The notes: generated by a model not told the origin, from the letters alone. A stretch of 64,000 nucleotides of DNA from Halothiobacillus sp. (GCF_028710545.1 NZ_JAQTTX010000006.1:1-64000); one strand, 5' to 3'. Counted from the first letter of the stretch, positions 1-9,948 are shown. Translations and numbers: made by a program.

Positions 1-2
1 AT

Positions 3-245
<243 letters not shown>

Positions 246-285
246 TGTCGCCCAGCCTGTCCCGAGACAGGCCACATACGTCTAG

Positions 286-436
286 GGAAGCGCTGATTTA
301 TTCAGTGCTTCCCGCTTGGGGCAGGATGCCCCAACACGAACAAAGACGTAAGTCTTTGATTCGTGAGAGCCATCGCGGGCGTGTACCGCGATGAGTGAGC
401 TGATTTATTCCAAGGATGGAATAAATCAGCATTTAC
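286..436 (+). mobile_element. 151-bp five-hairpin miniature element, copy 1
   Basis: Non-coding 151-bp element between gltD and hemE, bounded on both sides by CTAG (282-285 and 437-440), a likely target-site duplication. Ends are imperfect inverted repeats: GGAAGCGCTGATTTATTC and, read inward from the other end, GTAAATGCTGATTTATTC (15 of 18 match). Five hairpins follow one another: 285-313, 316-334, 335-365, 371-393 and 399-430. A second copy, inverted, sits at 47712-47862 with only 8 differences. The 4-bp CTAG/CTAA duplications match the YTAR target type known for IS5-group transposons, so a non-autonomous (MITE-like) derivative is inferred. The rest of the 246-574 gap shows no convincing gene. 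Confidence 0.8.
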
Positions 437-574
437 CTAGACCCTTTCGCCGCAGCACCCGGGCCCGCCTTGCGCGTGCTTGGGAACCCACACTCGACCT
501 GCCCCAGCCTGAACAGCGTGTCACGCAGAGGTTGAGCGTGTTGGATTTTCACACCATCAGAGGCTCAGCACAGC

Positions 575-1672
575 ATGACCCCAGACATCACCACATCAAC
601 CGCCACCGCGACGCTCAAGAATGACCGCTTTATTCGCGCACTGCTTCGCGAACCGGTTGACTGCACCCCGATCTGGATCATGCGCCAGGCTGGCCGCTAT
701 CTGCCGGAATACCGGGCCACGCGGGCGAAAGCAGGCAGCTTCATGGATCTGTGCCGTTCGGCGGATCTCGCCTGCGAAGTCACACTGCAACCCCTAGAAC
801 GCTTTGATCTGGATGCAGCCATCCTGTTCTCAGACATCCTGACCGTCCCTGACGCCATGGGCCTTGGCCTGAGCTTCTCCGCCGGAGAAGGCCCCGTCTT
901 TGCAAACCCGCTGCGTGATCGTCGATCCATTGAGAAACTCCCTCTGCCCGACCCTGAAGGCGAGTTACGCTATGTCATGGACGCAGTCAGCACCATCCGG
1001 GGTGCATTGAATGGCCGGGTACCGTTGATCGGTTTTTCCGGAAGCCCCTGGACGCTGGCCACCTATATGGTGGAAGGCGGATCGACCAAGGAGTTCGCCC
1101 ACATCAAAGGCTTGATGTATAGCGACCCTGCAAGCGCTCACCTGCTGCTGGACAAACTCAGCCGGGCGGTAACCGACTACCTCAATGCCCAAGTGCGTCG
1201 TGGCGCACAGGCACTGATGATTTTCGACACCTGGGGCGGCGTGCTCTCTCCGGAGAAATATCGGGAGTTCTCACTTGCCTACATGCAGAAAATTATCGAC
1301 GGCCTGATCCGGACGCATGAAGGCCAGCGCATCCCCGTCATCCTCTTTACCAAAGGCGGCGGAGCCTGGGCATCGGAAATCGCCGCCTCGGGCGCGGATG
1401 GGGTTGGACTGGACTGGACCGTAGACATCGGGGCCGTACGGCAACAGATCGGGGAGAAAGTCGCCCTGCAAGGCAACCTCGACCCCAGCGTGCTGTACGC
1501 ACCAGAAGCGGTGATCGAGCAGGAGGTTGCGCGGGTCTTGAGCGCATACGGTCAAGGCAGCGGCCATGTGTTCAACTTGGGTCATGGCATTCACCAACAC
1601 GTCAACCCGGACAATGTCAACGTACTGGTCGATGCCGTGCACCGCCTGAGCCGCCCTTACCACCAGTCCTGA
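575..1672 (+). CDS. hemE: Uroporphyrinogen decarboxylase
   Basis: Cytosolic enzyme of haem and sirohaem-branch tetrapyrrole synthesis; it removes four acetate carboxyls from uroporphyrinogen III to give coproporphyrinogen III. The 365-residue product has the usual length for HemE. It carries the signature [11 protein letters not shown] at residues 37-47, the catalytic Asp in [12 protein letters not shown] (Asp87), the substrate-binding stretch [17 protein letters not shown] around residue 153, and the family's C-terminal [10 protein letters not shown] motif. An AGAGG lies about 10 nt before the ATG at 575. The protein has some 15 extra residues before the conserved [14 protein letters not shown] block, so a slightly later start is possible but no better codon was seen. 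It follows gltD on the same strand after the 151-bp element. Confidence 0.96.
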   Translation: MTPDITTSTATATLKNDRFIRALLREPVDCTPIWIMRQAGRYLPEYRATRAKAGSFMDLCRSADLACEVTLQPLERFDLDAAILFSDILTVPDAMGLGLSFSAGEGPVFANPLRDRRSIEKLPLPDPEGELRYVMDAVSTIRGALNGRVPLIGFSGSPWTLATYMVEGGSTKEFAHIKGLMYSDPASAHLLLDKLSRAVTDYLNAQVRRGAQALMIFDTWGGVLSPEKYREFSLAYMQKIIDGLIRTHEGQRIPVILFTKGGGAWASEIAASGADGVGLDWTVDIGAVRQQIGEKVALQGNLDPSVLYAPEAVIEQEVARVLSAYGQGSGHVFNLGHGIHQHVNPDNVNVLVDAVHRLSRPYHQS

Positions 1673-1709
1673 ACCGTGCGCGCTGCGGCTGCCAGATGCG
1701 ATCACGGAG

Positions 1710-2312
1710 TCAAGCAGAAGGTGAAAGCAGTGATGCCACCTTCGTCGCAGAAGCGCGTGTCATGAGCCCCCCGCGACCATTTGCCACCGGGGCCTCCTTG
1801 ATATCATCAAGACCGAACACCACCAGATCGAACGGCACGTCGAAAGCCACGAAACTCAGCACCGGGACGCGAGCCTGTCGCCCACTTCGGTAGTGATAGC
1901 GGCGCTCGGACTCGGCAAACGGAATGTTCTTTGCCAGTAAAAACGTCATGACCGACTCAGGCGTATCCGCGAACAAATGTAAGGTCACCTTGGATTGACG
2001 ATCCGCCGTCCCTGTCAACACCGAGCCGACCAGACGCGGTGAGAAGTCACTCAAGAAGTCCATAGCCTTCATTGCCTCGGCACGCAGGTTTCGGATTATT
2101 TCCTGCTGTTCCGGGCGAAAAATCAATTGATACTGGCGAATCTCCGCCTCCAGGCGCTCGCAATCCACTGCGGCAAACCGCTGGTCGATCGGCTCACCCA
2201 AACGCTCCGCAGCCTTACGCAGAGCCGTGAAGCGGTCGAGTGTTGCATCTTCGACGCACAATCGTGTAGCGAAAGACAAAACAGCTGGAGACACCGGACC
2301 GGTTGCTGCCAT
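1710..2312 (-). CDS. Conserved hypothetical protein, possible nucleotidyltransferase fold
   Basis: A 200-residue soluble protein of uncertain function. The ATG at 2312 is chosen over an upstream GTG at 2321 because GAGG sits about 8 nt before it. The first half is helical with many charged residues; the second half holds SPRLVGSVLTGTADRQSKVTLHLFADTPESVMTFL, where a Gly-Ser followed some residues later by an acidic or polar pair recalls nucleotidyltransferase-like folds. The C-terminal part ends with a Lys/Ala/Ser tail. It begins 18 nt after the stop of the PBP1A gene and is probably co-transcribed with it, but nothing visible ties it to peptidoglycan. The fold assignment is weak; treat it as a conserved unknown. 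Confidence 0.75.
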   Translation of the reverse strand: MAATGPVSPAVLSFATRLCVEDATLDRFTALRKAAERLGEPIDQRFAAVDCERLEAEIRQYQLIFRPEQQEIIRNLRAEAMKAMDFLSDFSPRLVGSVLTGTADRQSKVTLHLFADTPESVMTFLLAKNIPFAESERRYHYRSGRQARVPVLSFVAFDVPFDLVVFGLDDIKEAPVANGRGGLMTRASATKVASLLSPSA

Positions 2313-2330
2313 TACGGCCACCTCACACGA

Positions 2331-4703
2331 TCAAAATAAATCATTCATCAGATTCTGCGGCACTACATCCGCCGGAATCGGGGCGGAGAGCCCGGATTCA
2401 TCCGCGGGATCACGCGTCGTATCAAAATACTCACGCACGCCACCAGAAGCGCCTTTGGGCAACCGATTTCCCGTATCAGGATTGATCATGACCTCGACCA
2501 CACCGGGCGGCGGTACATGGGGCTTATCCGTCGGTGGTGGCAGCATTGCCTGCATGAAATCAGTCCAGATGGGTAGCGCCGCGGTACCCCCGACTTCACG
2601 ATGCCCCAATGGGGAGTTGTCATCGAAACCGACCCACGCCGTGGCGACCCAACCCGGCCCGAAACCCGTGAACCAGGCATCACGTTGCTCGTTGGTCGTG
2701 CCTGTTTTCCCGCCAATATCGTCCCGTTTCAGGGCACGATAAGCGCGAACCCCGGTACCCATCCGCACCACATCCCGCAGAGCAGAACGCATCAAGAAAG
2801 CATTCTGCGGGGAAATTATTCTCGGCGCGACACTCGGATCAGGCGAGTCCGTCGGGCAGGTGTCGCACAAATTAACTGACGGATGGCTATAGAGCACCTC
2901 GTTATCGCCGTTATCCACTTCGGTGATCTCATAGGGCGTAATGCGGTAGCCCCCGTTCGCAAAGGCAGAGAAGCCGCGAACCAACTCCAATGGCGTCAAT
3001 GTATAACTTCCTAGTGCCATGGAAGGCGTGGGCGCCCAGTTTTGCGTGGGCAGACCAAAACGGCTGACATACTTGAGTACATTTTCTGGCCCAAGCGCTT
3101 CAATTAAACGAATCGATACCAAGTTGACAGAATGCACCAACGCCATCCGCAAACGCATCGGGCCGCCAAAGTGTTTTTCATAATTCTGCGGCCGCCAGTC
3201 AACGCCTTCTCTAACACCATTCTTCACCACCACCGGTGAGTCGTTGATCATCGTGGCCCATGTAAAACCATGATCCAGAGCCGCAGAATACAAAAATGGC
3301 TTGAAGCCTGATCCCGGCTGACGCTCCGCCTGTGTTACGTGATTGAATTTGCTGTCATGCGCGAAATCAAAACCGCCGACAAGTGCGCGAATAGCACCTG
3401 TGTCCGGATCCAAGGCAACAAAGCCCGCACTGGCCGCCGGAATTTCGGCAAGCATCCAATGCTGGTCAGCCTCTGCCTGCAAACGAATCAAATCGCCGGC
3501 CTTGAGCACATCACCCATCTGCTTTGGCTTGGGGCCGCACCTGTTCACAGATTCATAATGACAAGCCCAGCTCACCGCATCCATCCCAAGCTCGATCTTT
3601 GAACCATCCGGCATCAGAGCCTCTGCCGTTTTAGGCGCCACCGACAGAACCACAGCGGGGATCAACCCCCCAACGACAGGCGTATCCTGAAGCTTTTCCA
3701 GAAGCGCTTTAGGCTGGGAAAGCAAAGATTCCCAATGATCCTCGGCGCCCCGATAACCGTGACGACGGTCATAAGCCAGAAGACCATCCCTCAGTGACAT
3801 TCGAGCCACTTGCTGCGCCTTCGGATTAATTGAGGTATGCACCACAAGTCCCATTTCGTATGCCTTCTCGCCATATTGAGCGAACAATTTCTGACGAATC
3901 ATTTCCGCCACGAAAGGCGCATGAGTTTGTATTTCTGCACTCACAAACAGGTGCCCCGGAAGCGGTTCCTGCATGGCCTGATCATAAGTGGCCTGGTCAA
4001 TTTTCCCGAGGGTAAGCATGCGTCCAAGCACATAAGCACGCCGCGCTAACGCCTTATCGGGGTTGGAAACGGGATTCACTGCCGAGGGCGCCTTGGGCAA
4101 GGAAGCCAGCATGGCGGCTTCTGCGGCAGTCAACTTATCCAGCGATTTACCGAAATACACCTGAGCTGCAGCCTTAACACCGTAGGTCCGGTTCCCCAAA
4201 AAGATCTTGTTCAGATACAACGTGAGAATCTGCTCCTTGCTCAAGCTGTGCTCTATCTTGATCGCCAGGAGAATTTCCATCAATTTACGGCTATAGGTTT
4301 TCTCCCTGCCCAGGAAGAAATTGCGGGCAACCTGCATCGTAATCGTTGAACCGCCCTGCCCTTTGTGCCCCGTCTTGACCAACTCGTAAGCAGCACGGAA
4401 CAGGCTTTGAACATCCACACCACCATGTTCAAAAAAACCACCATCCTCAGCGGAAGTGAAGGCGTCGACGACCACTTTGGGCAATTCGGCGTACGTGACG
4501 GGGAAGCGGCGTTTCTCGCCAAATTCGGCGATCAAGCCCCCATCAGCGTCGTAAATTCTCATCGGAATTTGGTACTGGACCTTCGCCAAATCCTTCACAT
4601 CGGGCAGTTGCTTGTTGTATATTTGATACACAACACCCACCCCGCCGACGGCAAAAATCAACAAAAAACCAAACACATATAGAGTAAATTTGATAAGTTT
4701 CAT
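2331..4703 (-). CDS. mrcA: Penicillin-binding protein 1A (class A, bifunctional)
   Basis: Inner-membrane peptidoglycan synthase that polymerises lipid II and cross-links stem peptides. The 790-residue chain has an N-terminal membrane anchor (about residues 5-27), a GT51 glycosyltransferase with EDGGFFEHGGVD (86-97, catalytic Glu86) and GGSTITMQVARN (from 117), an OB-like linker, then a transpeptidase with SxxK at Ser465-Lys468, SVN at 525-527 and KTGTT at 666-670. All catalytic residues are present. It is divergently transcribed from pilM, an arrangement common in gammaproteobacteria (mrcA | pilMNOPQ-aroKB). The downstream small gene at 1710-2312 probably shares its transcript. Confidence 0.95.
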   Translation of the reverse strand: MKLIKFTLYVFGFLLIFAVGGVGVVYQIYNKQLPDVKDLAKVQYQIPMRIYDADGGLIAEFGEKRRFPVTYAELPKVVVDAFTSAEDGGFFEHGGVDVQSLFRAAYELVKTGHKGQGGSTITMQVARNFFLGREKTYSRKLMEILLAIKIEHSLSKEQILTLYLNKIFLGNRTYGVKAAAQVYFGKSLDKLTAAEAAMLASLPKAPSAVNPVSNPDKALARRAYVLGRMLTLGKIDQATYDQAMQEPLPGHLFVSAEIQTHAPFVAEMIRQKLFAQYGEKAYEMGLVVHTSINPKAQQVARMSLRDGLLAYDRRHGYRGAEDHWESLLSQPKALLEKLQDTPVVGGLIPAVVLSVAPKTAEALMPDGSKIELGMDAVSWACHYESVNRCGPKPKQMGDVLKAGDLIRLQAEADQHWMLAEIPAASAGFVALDPDTGAIRALVGGFDFAHDSKFNHVTQAERQPGSGFKPFLYSAALDHGFTWATMINDSPVVVKNGVREGVDWRPQNYEKHFGGPMRLRMALVHSVNLVSIRLIEALGPENVLKYVSRFGLPTQNWAPTPSMALGSYTLTPLELVRGFSAFANGGYRITPYEITEVDNGDNEVLYSHPSVNLCDTCPTDSPDPSVAPRIISPQNAFLMRSALRDVVRMGTGVRAYRALKRDDIGGKTGTTNEQRDAWFTGFGPGWVATAWVGFDDNSPLGHREVGGTAALPIWTDFMQAMLPPPTDKPHVPPPGVVEVMINPDTGNRLPKGASGGVREYFDTTRDPADESGLSAPIPADVVPQNLMNDLF

Positions 4704-4845
4704 TTAGTTCAGTTAGCCATGTTTTTTTGCAACGCTGGATGCAAGATTACAAGAATATTCGACAAACCCACAGGTTTTGCCCTAGGATGCGTCGGTGGAC
4801 TACAAAGTGCGCGCGCAACCTTAGCGCACACTCAAAGGGAAGGGA

Positions 4846-5940
4846 ATGATCGTGCCATTATTTAGCTCAAAAAATCCTCGTCTCGGCGTTGATATCAGCT
4901 CTACTGCAGTCAAAGTGTTGATGCTGGAGAAATACCGGAACGGCTATCGCCCGGTCGGGTTCGCCATTGAACCCATTTCGCCCGGGGCGGTTCAGGACAA
5001 AACCATTACGGACACGGACGTTGTCGCAGGTGCCTTAAGCAGAGCGCTCTCACGCTCCAGGGCCAAAACCAAACACATCGTCATGGCCGTGCCGACCAGT
5101 GCCAGCGTCAGCCGGGTGCTGACCATCAGCAACCCCGGCAATGAATTCGAACTGGAAGAACAGGTACGAATGGAATCGGATCAATACATCCCCTTCCCTA
5201 TCGACGAAGTCAGTCTCGACTTCGAGCCGCTTCATCCTGAAGCAGGATCAAAACAGAAAAAAAAGCAGTCCAATGAAGACAGCAGCATCCAGGTCATCAT
5301 GGCGGCCACCCGTACCACCAATGTCGAAGCACGTGTCGCGGTAGCCGAAGCGGCTGGGCTATCGGTCGATGTCATGGATGTCGAGTCGTTTGCCATACAA
5401 AATGCATTCACGGAAATCATCGCACCCACTTTAACAGCCGAAGATCGCGCCCAGCCCGTCGCCCTGCTGGATGTGGGCGCCAACACCACCACGATCAATG
5501 TATTCAGTGGTGACGATATTATCTATAGCAAGGAACACCCATTTGGCGGCAAACAGCTGACAAATGAGATCTCCATGTATTACGGCCTCTCACCAGAAGA
5601 AGCGGAAGAGAAAAAACGTAATGACACTTTGCCCGATGACTACCATCGCAAGGTACTGCAACCCTTCATCGACAACATGGCGATGCAAGTGGAGCGGTTT
5701 ATTCAATATTTCTATTCAGAAACCAATCGCGGCACCATCGGACTGATCCTACTCGGCGGTGGAACCGCAAATACCCCGGGCGTTATCGAACGGATTAACA
5801 ATGAAACCGGCATACAAACGCGCAGCGCGAATCCGTTTGTTGCCATCGGCCAAGGATCAAGAATATCCGCAGAGTTGCTCGCCAATCATGGCTCATCGAT
5901 GCTGGTTGCTTGCGGCCTCGCTTTACGGAGTTTCGACTAA
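4846..5940 (+). CDS. pilM: Type IV pilus assembly ATPase-like protein PilM
   Basis: Cytoplasmic actin-like component of the type IV pilus alignment complex; it binds the N-terminus of PilN and couples the inner-membrane ring to the motor. The 364-residue product starts with FSSKNPRLGVDISSTAVKVLML, the actin-fold phosphate-1 region, and has a second nucleotide-binding block LLDVGANTTTINVF near residue 210 and a third GLILLGGGTANTPGV near residue 300. AAGGGAAGGGA lies just before the ATG. It is the first gene of pilMNOPQ, each gene spaced by less than 20 nt or overlapping. The 142-bp gap to mrcA must hold divergent promoters; a GTGCGC/GCGCAC inverted repeat (4807-4829) lies in the leader. Confidence 0.95.
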   Translation: MIVPLFSSKNPRLGVDISSTAVKVLMLEKYRNGYRPVGFAIEPISPGAVQDKTITDTDVVAGALSRALSRSRAKTKHIVMAVPTSASVSRVLTISNPGNEFELEEQVRMESDQYIPFPIDEVSLDFEPLHPEAGSKQKKKQSNEDSSIQVIMAATRTTNVEARVAVAEAAGLSVDVMDVESFAIQNAFTEIIAPTLTAEDRAQPVALLDVGANTTTINVFSGDDIIYSKEHPFGGKQLTNEISMYYGLSPEEAEEKKRNDTLPDDYHRKVLQPFIDNMAMQVERFIQYFYSETNRGTIGLILLGGGTANTPGVIERINNETGIQTRSANPFVAIGQGSRISAELLANHGSSMLVACGLALRSFD

Positions 5941-6530
5941 TGAGAAGAATCAACCTCCTTCCCTGGCGGGATGAACGCCGCCAAACCTTGCAGCGCAATT
6001 TCGTTCTGCATCTCGCGGGTTCAGTGGTCGCGGCTTTGATTATCGGTGGCGGCATTCACCTGTACGAACAGAACCAGCTCGATTTCCAAGATCAGCGCAA
6101 TCAATACCTCAACGGGGTTATCAAGGATCTTGACCGGAAAATTCAATCCATTAACGAGCTGAAAAAGAAAAAGGCCGAACTGATCGCACGCATGCAGGTG
6201 ATCGAACAGCTTCAATCCAGCCGTCCTGTTATCGTCCACTTGATGGAAGAATTCGTTAAAACACTGCCCGATGGCATTCAGTTGACCGACATCTCCATTA
6301 AAGGCGACAAGACCATATCCATTCAAGGTTATGCCGATGCGCAGGCACGGGTTGCAGATTACCTACGCCAGCTCAATGGATCAGATTACATAGGGAGCGC
6401 CATTATTGTCGGCTCGGGTATTCTTGCCCAGAATCCGGACAAGAAGGTACCCTCTTCAAATCGATATGTATTCTCGATTACCGCATCGGTCAAAACCCCC
6501 AAATCGGCCGATGCGAATAAGGAGCAATAA
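5940..6530 (+). CDS. pilN: Type IV pilus inner-membrane protein PilN
   Basis: Bitopic inner-membrane protein of the type IV pilus alignment complex that forms heterodimers with PilO and contacts PilM through its cytoplasmic N-terminus. The start at 5940 overlaps the pilM stop by one base (TAATG) and gives the conserved beginning MRRINLLPWRDERR, in which the INLLPWR segment is the PilM-binding motif. A membrane helix follows at about residues 22-42, then a coiled-coil stretch (about 45-95) and a ferredoxin-like periplasmic domain. The 196-residue length is normal. An ORF beginning earlier at 5910 exists, but it would add non-conserved residues inside pilM. Confidence 0.94.
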   Translation: MRRINLLPWRDERRQTLQRNFVLHLAGSVVAALIIGGGIHLYEQNQLDFQDQRNQYLNGVIKDLDRKIQSINELKKKKAELIARMQVIEQLQSSRPVIVHLMEEFVKTLPDGIQLTDISIKGDKTISIQGYADAQARVADYLRQLNGSDYIGSAIIVGSGILAQNPDKKVPSSNRYVFSITASVKTPKSADANKEQ

Positions 6531-6533
6531 GAG

Positions 6534-7148
6534 ATGGATCTCAACGAATTAAAAACCCTGGACTTCCAGACCATCGGGCTTGCGTCGCTTGGGACGCGCA
6601 TGGTGATCTTCCTCTTCGTTATCGTCCTGATTGTTGGTGCAGTCATTTATTTCGACACCCTGCCTCAGCGGGATGAGCTCGCTCAAAAGCAGCGCCAGGA
6701 AGCAAGTTTGCTCGGAACAATTGAGACCAAGCAAAAGTTAGCCGCCAATCTCAAGGCCTATCAGGATCAGCTCAAGGAGATGCAGACACGTTTCGGCGAG
6801 CTACTCCGACAACTGCCAAATAAAAGCGAAGCTGAAAACCTGATTATCGATGTTGCCCAGACCTCTCTTAAGAATGGTCTTAAAAACAAACAGATCCAGC
6901 CGGGGCGCGAAATCAAGCACAACTTCTATGCGGAGATGCCGTACACCCTGACCCTGGAAGGAACCTACAACCAACTGGCAAAATTCATCAGCGACACGGC
7001 AAACCTGCCCAGGATTGTGACTTTACACAATCCAACCATCAAGCCGGAAAAAGGAGATAGCCCGGACATGAAGTCCCCACCGCTTGTCATGACCATTGTG
7101 ACCAAAACCTACCGTTACCTTGAGCAAGGTGAAGGAGAAGGCAAATGA
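6534..7148 (+). CDS. pilO: Type IV pilus inner-membrane protein PilO
   Basis: Partner of PilN in the periplasmic stalk of the type IV pilus machine. The 204-residue protein has a short cytoplasmic N-terminus (MDLNELKTLDFQTIG), one membrane helix (about residues 23-43), a coiled coil rich in Gln, Glu and Lys (about 48-95) and a C-terminal ferredoxin-like domain containing HNFYAEMPYTLTLEGTYNQLAKFI, the usual PilO core. AAGGAG lies about 13 nt before the ATG at 6534, overlapping the end of pilN. The stop overlaps the pilP start (ATGA), implying translational coupling. Confidence 0.94.
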   Translation: MDLNELKTLDFQTIGLASLGTRMVIFLFVIVLIVGAVIYFDTLPQRDELAQKQRQEASLLGTIETKQKLAANLKAYQDQLKEMQTRFGELLRQLPNKSEAENLIIDVAQTSLKNGLKNKQIQPGREIKHNFYAEMPYTLTLEGTYNQLAKFISDTANLPRIVTLHNPTIKPEKGDSPDMKSPPLVMTIVTKTYRYLEQGEGEGK

Positions 7149-7696
7149 CTCACAATCAACCTTTTTCCCATAAGCAAAAACTGCGATCCGCCAAATGGAT
7201 ACTTGTATTAGTACCCGCCACACTCATGCTCAGTGGCTGCGCGAACAACATGAGCGACCTGACACAAAAAGTCGATCGGATTCTGGCGCGGCCCGGAGGG
7301 AAGATTGAACCCATCCCTGAAATGAAGCCCCTGCCGAAATTCAGTTATGTGGAAACCAAGGATCGCACACCATTTGAGCCAGCCGTCACCCAGACAGCGA
7401 ATAAAGGCAGCGGCATCACCCCAGACATGAACCGCCCCAAAGAGCCTCTGGAAATGTATCCACTGGATGCACTGGCAATGAAGGGTGTGCTCGAACGCAA
7501 GGGCACGACATATGCCCTTGTCCGAGATGGCGATGGCGTCATTCATGAGATTCAGGTGGGCAATTACATGGGCTTGAATTACGGCAAAGTCGTCAAGATC
7601 ACGCCTGACAAGATCACGCTCGAAGAAATCGTGCCCGACGGACAGGGCGGCTGGCGCAAGCAAACTGCAATTGTCCAGCAAAACGCGACCAAATGA
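7145..7696 (+). CDS. pilP: Type IV pilus lipoprotein PilP
   Basis: Inner-membrane lipoprotein linking the PilN/PilO stalk to the PilQ secretin. The 183-residue product has a positively charged N-terminus, a hydrophobic core and a lipobox LMLSGC, so lipidation at about Cys31 is expected. A Pro-rich unfolded stretch (about 45-100) precedes the beta-sandwich domain that docks on PilQ, recognisable from LDALAMKGVLERKGTTYALVRDGDGVIHEIQVGNYMGLNYGKV. Length and order are standard. It overlaps pilO by four bases and lies 19 nt before pilQ. Confidence 0.94.
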   Translation: MTHNQPFSHKQKLRSAKWILVLVPATLMLSGCANNMSDLTQKVDRILARPGGKIEPIPEMKPLPKFSYVETKDRTPFEPAVTQTANKGSGITPDMNRPKEPLEMYPLDALAMKGVLERKGTTYALVRDGDGVIHEIQVGNYMGLNYGKVVKITPDKITLEEIVPDGQGGWRKQTAIVQQNATK

Positions 7697-7715
7697 TTCA
7701 AGGGGATAGAAAGCA

Positions 7716-9902
7716 ATGAACAGCGTTATGGATGCAAAAACACTTTATCGACCACTGACCCGTGCCATTCGGCAATCGTTGGGCGTATTATCGATATCAC
7801 TTCTTATTCCCGCCATTGGTTATGCAGGCGACATCAATACGATTAGCACCGACCGTACAGCGGATGGCTCTATTCAGGTGCACTTCAAACTTTCATCGCC
7901 GTTATCGGGCAGTCCGGACAACTTCCAGATTGATAACCCGGCTCGGGTCGCGATTGACCTGCCCGACACGACAAATAAAACCGGCGAACGGACCAAGAAG
8001 ATCAATCTGGGCCCGGTCAAGTCCCTGATGATGGCCGAAGCCGGGGGTAAAACGCGTGTTGTATTCAACCTCACCCAGGCAACGCCCTACGCGATTAACC
8101 CACAAGGCAACGAATTAACCGTTACCTTCAAACCCGCCGCAACAAGTAACACGACAGCAACTGGATTGGCCGTCAGCACCACGGCTGGCAATAATCCCGT
8201 CACCGCAATGGATCGTGGACAGAGCATTGATTTCCGGCGTGCGGCTGATGGTGCCGGTCGACTCCTCATCCAGACCTCCGGCCCGAATGCGCCCATGAAA
8301 ATGCGCAGCGAAGGCAGCAACATCATCATTGATCTGCCGAACACCCGTGTCGAGTCCGGTCGTTTTGGCGTCAAAGACTTTGCCACACCAGTCGAATCTG
8401 TTGATGTCCGTCCAATGGGGAACGGTAGCCGCATTACCTTGAAAACGCGCAACGCGGGCGAGCACATGGCTTACCAGACGGACAACCGCTTGGTAGTCGA
8501 AGTCAAACCCGTGCCCCAATCACAAGGCGCGCAGAATGTCGGCGAGAAAAAATATACCGGTGAGCGCTTGACGCTCAAATTCCAGGACATTCAAATCCGC
8601 CCACTGCTTCAGCTGATTGCCGACTTCACGGGCAACAACATCGTGGTTAGCGATAATGTCAAAGGATCCATCAGTTTACGGCTCGAAAATGTGCCTTGGG
8701 ATCAGGCGCTTGCGCTCATCCTGGAAACAAAAGGCTTATCGATGCGCAAAAATGGCAATGTCATGTACGTGGCCCCCACGGAGGACATCGTGGCACGAGA
8801 CAAGGCGGAACTCGAAGCGCGTCAGCAATCTCAGCAGCTCGCCCCACTCACCACCGATATTATTCAGATCAATTACGCAAAAGCCGATGACATCTACAAG
8901 CTGCTAGAGTCCGCATCCAAAACGAACAAATCGTCAGGTAAAGACGGCGAAGGTACGGACACGGCGCAGCGTTTCATCAGTGACCGCGGCAGTGTGACGG
9001 TTGACGCTCGCTCCAACAGCCTGATCGTTACCGATACCGCCAGTGCACTTGACCGCATCCGTGATCTGATTCAGAAACTCGACAAGCCCGTCAAACAAGT
9101 TCTGATTGAAACCCGAATTGTGATCGCAACCGACAACTTCGCTCGCCAACTTGGCGTGCGCTGGGGTGTGACGGGTGTTGGTCAGCATAACGGCACAACC
9201 TATGGAACAAGTTCAACTGGTGATGCTGCTCAGGCTTTGGTGTCAAATGTTGCTGCGGGCGCGGCAGCAGGTGTACCTGCTACTGCCAATTATAATTTCA
9301 ACACGCCCATTAGTGGCACACCTACTGGCGGCTTAGGCTTGGCCATTCTGGGTTCCAACGTGCTGCTTGATCTGGAGCTATCCGCACTTCAAACAGAGGG
9401 CTCTGGTGAAATCGTCTCCAGCCCGAAAGTGATTACCACCAATGGTCATACGGCCTTGATTTCTCAAGGGACCGAGATTCCGTACATTGCGACCCAAACG
9501 GCCGGTGGTGTAGCCAGTAACACGGTCAGCTTCAAAAAAGCAGTATTGTCCACGGAAGTGACGCCGCAAATCACGCCAAACAACAACATCATTATGGACA
9601 TCGATGTCAAAAAAGATGAACCGGACTACACCAATCTATTACCAGGCACCACTAACCCGCCAATCAATACCCGTGAAGTGAAAACTAAGGTTGAGGTTAA
9701 GAATGGTCAAACGGTGGTACTTGGTGGCATTTATCAGTTCACCAATACCAATTCAATTAACAAAGTCCCTTTCTTGGGTGACTTACCAGGCCTAGGTAAT
9801 TTATTCAAGAACAAAGAGGTTAATAATCAACGTCTTGAGCTGCTGATTTTTGTCACACCCAAAATTATTAATAGCAACCAAGAGCTGGTAAATTCGAATT
9901 AA
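7716..9902 (+). CDS. pilQ: Type IV pilus secretin PilQ
   Basis: Outer-membrane secretin through which the type IV pilus emerges; it may also take up DNA. The 728-residue product has a signal sequence (about residues 20-37), two AMIN domains that bind peptidoglycan (about 40-130 and 165-260), an STN/N0 domain (GERLTLKFQDIQIRPLLQLIADFTGNN, about 285-345), an N1 domain (about 370-470) and the secretin barrel (about 475-725), with the conserved VPFLGDLPGLGNLFKNK near the C-terminus. The Gly/Ala/Thr/Ser-rich segment GTTYGTSSTGDAAQALVSNVAAGAAAG inside the barrel domain is longer than a minimal secretin loop. AGGGG lies about 10 nt before the ATG. Confidence 0.95.
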   Translation: MNSVMDAKTLYRPLTRAIRQSLGVLSISLLIPAIGYAGDINTISTDRTADGSIQVHFKLSSPLSGSPDNFQIDNPARVAIDLPDTTNKTGERTKKINLGPVKSLMMAEAGGKTRVVFNLTQATPYAINPQGNELTVTFKPAATSNTTATGLAVSTTAGNNPVTAMDRGQSIDFRRAADGAGRLLIQTSGPNAPMKMRSEGSNIIIDLPNTRVESGRFGVKDFATPVESVDVRPMGNGSRITLKTRNAGEHMAYQTDNRLVVEVKPVPQSQGAQNVGEKKYTGERLTLKFQDIQIRPLLQLIADFTGNNIVVSDNVKGSISLRLENVPWDQALALILETKGLSMRKNGNVMYVAPTEDIVARDKAELEARQQSQQLAPLTTDIIQINYAKADDIYKLLESASKTNKSSGKDGEGTDTAQRFISDRGSVTVDARSNSLIVTDTASALDRIRDLIQKLDKPVKQVLIETRIVIATDNFARQLGVRWGVTGVGQHNGTTYGTSSTGDAAQALVSNVAAGAAAGVPATANYNFNTPISGTPTGGLGLAILGSNVLLDLELSALQTEGSGEIVSSPKVITTNGHTALISQGTEIPYIATQTAGGVASNTVSFKKAVLSTEVTPQITPNNNIIMDIDVKKDEPDYTNLLPGTTNPPINTREVKTKVEVKNGQTVVLGGIYQFTNTNSINKVPFLGDLPGLGNLFKNKEVNNQRLELLIFVTPKIINSNQELVNSN

Positions 9903-9948
9903 TTTCGAGCCAAAAATTTAGATTGCACAATGCAAAGGAGCAACAGTT

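Noticed and set aside
285-430. tRNA-like or riboswitch identity for the five-hairpin element
   Set aside because: No tRNA arms or known riboswitch core; the flanking 4-bp duplications and an inverted distant copy fit a mobile element better.
391-624. 77-residue ORF spanning the 151-bp element end and hemE start
   Set aside because: Runs across a mobile-element boundary and into hemE in another frame; no Shine-Dalgarno.
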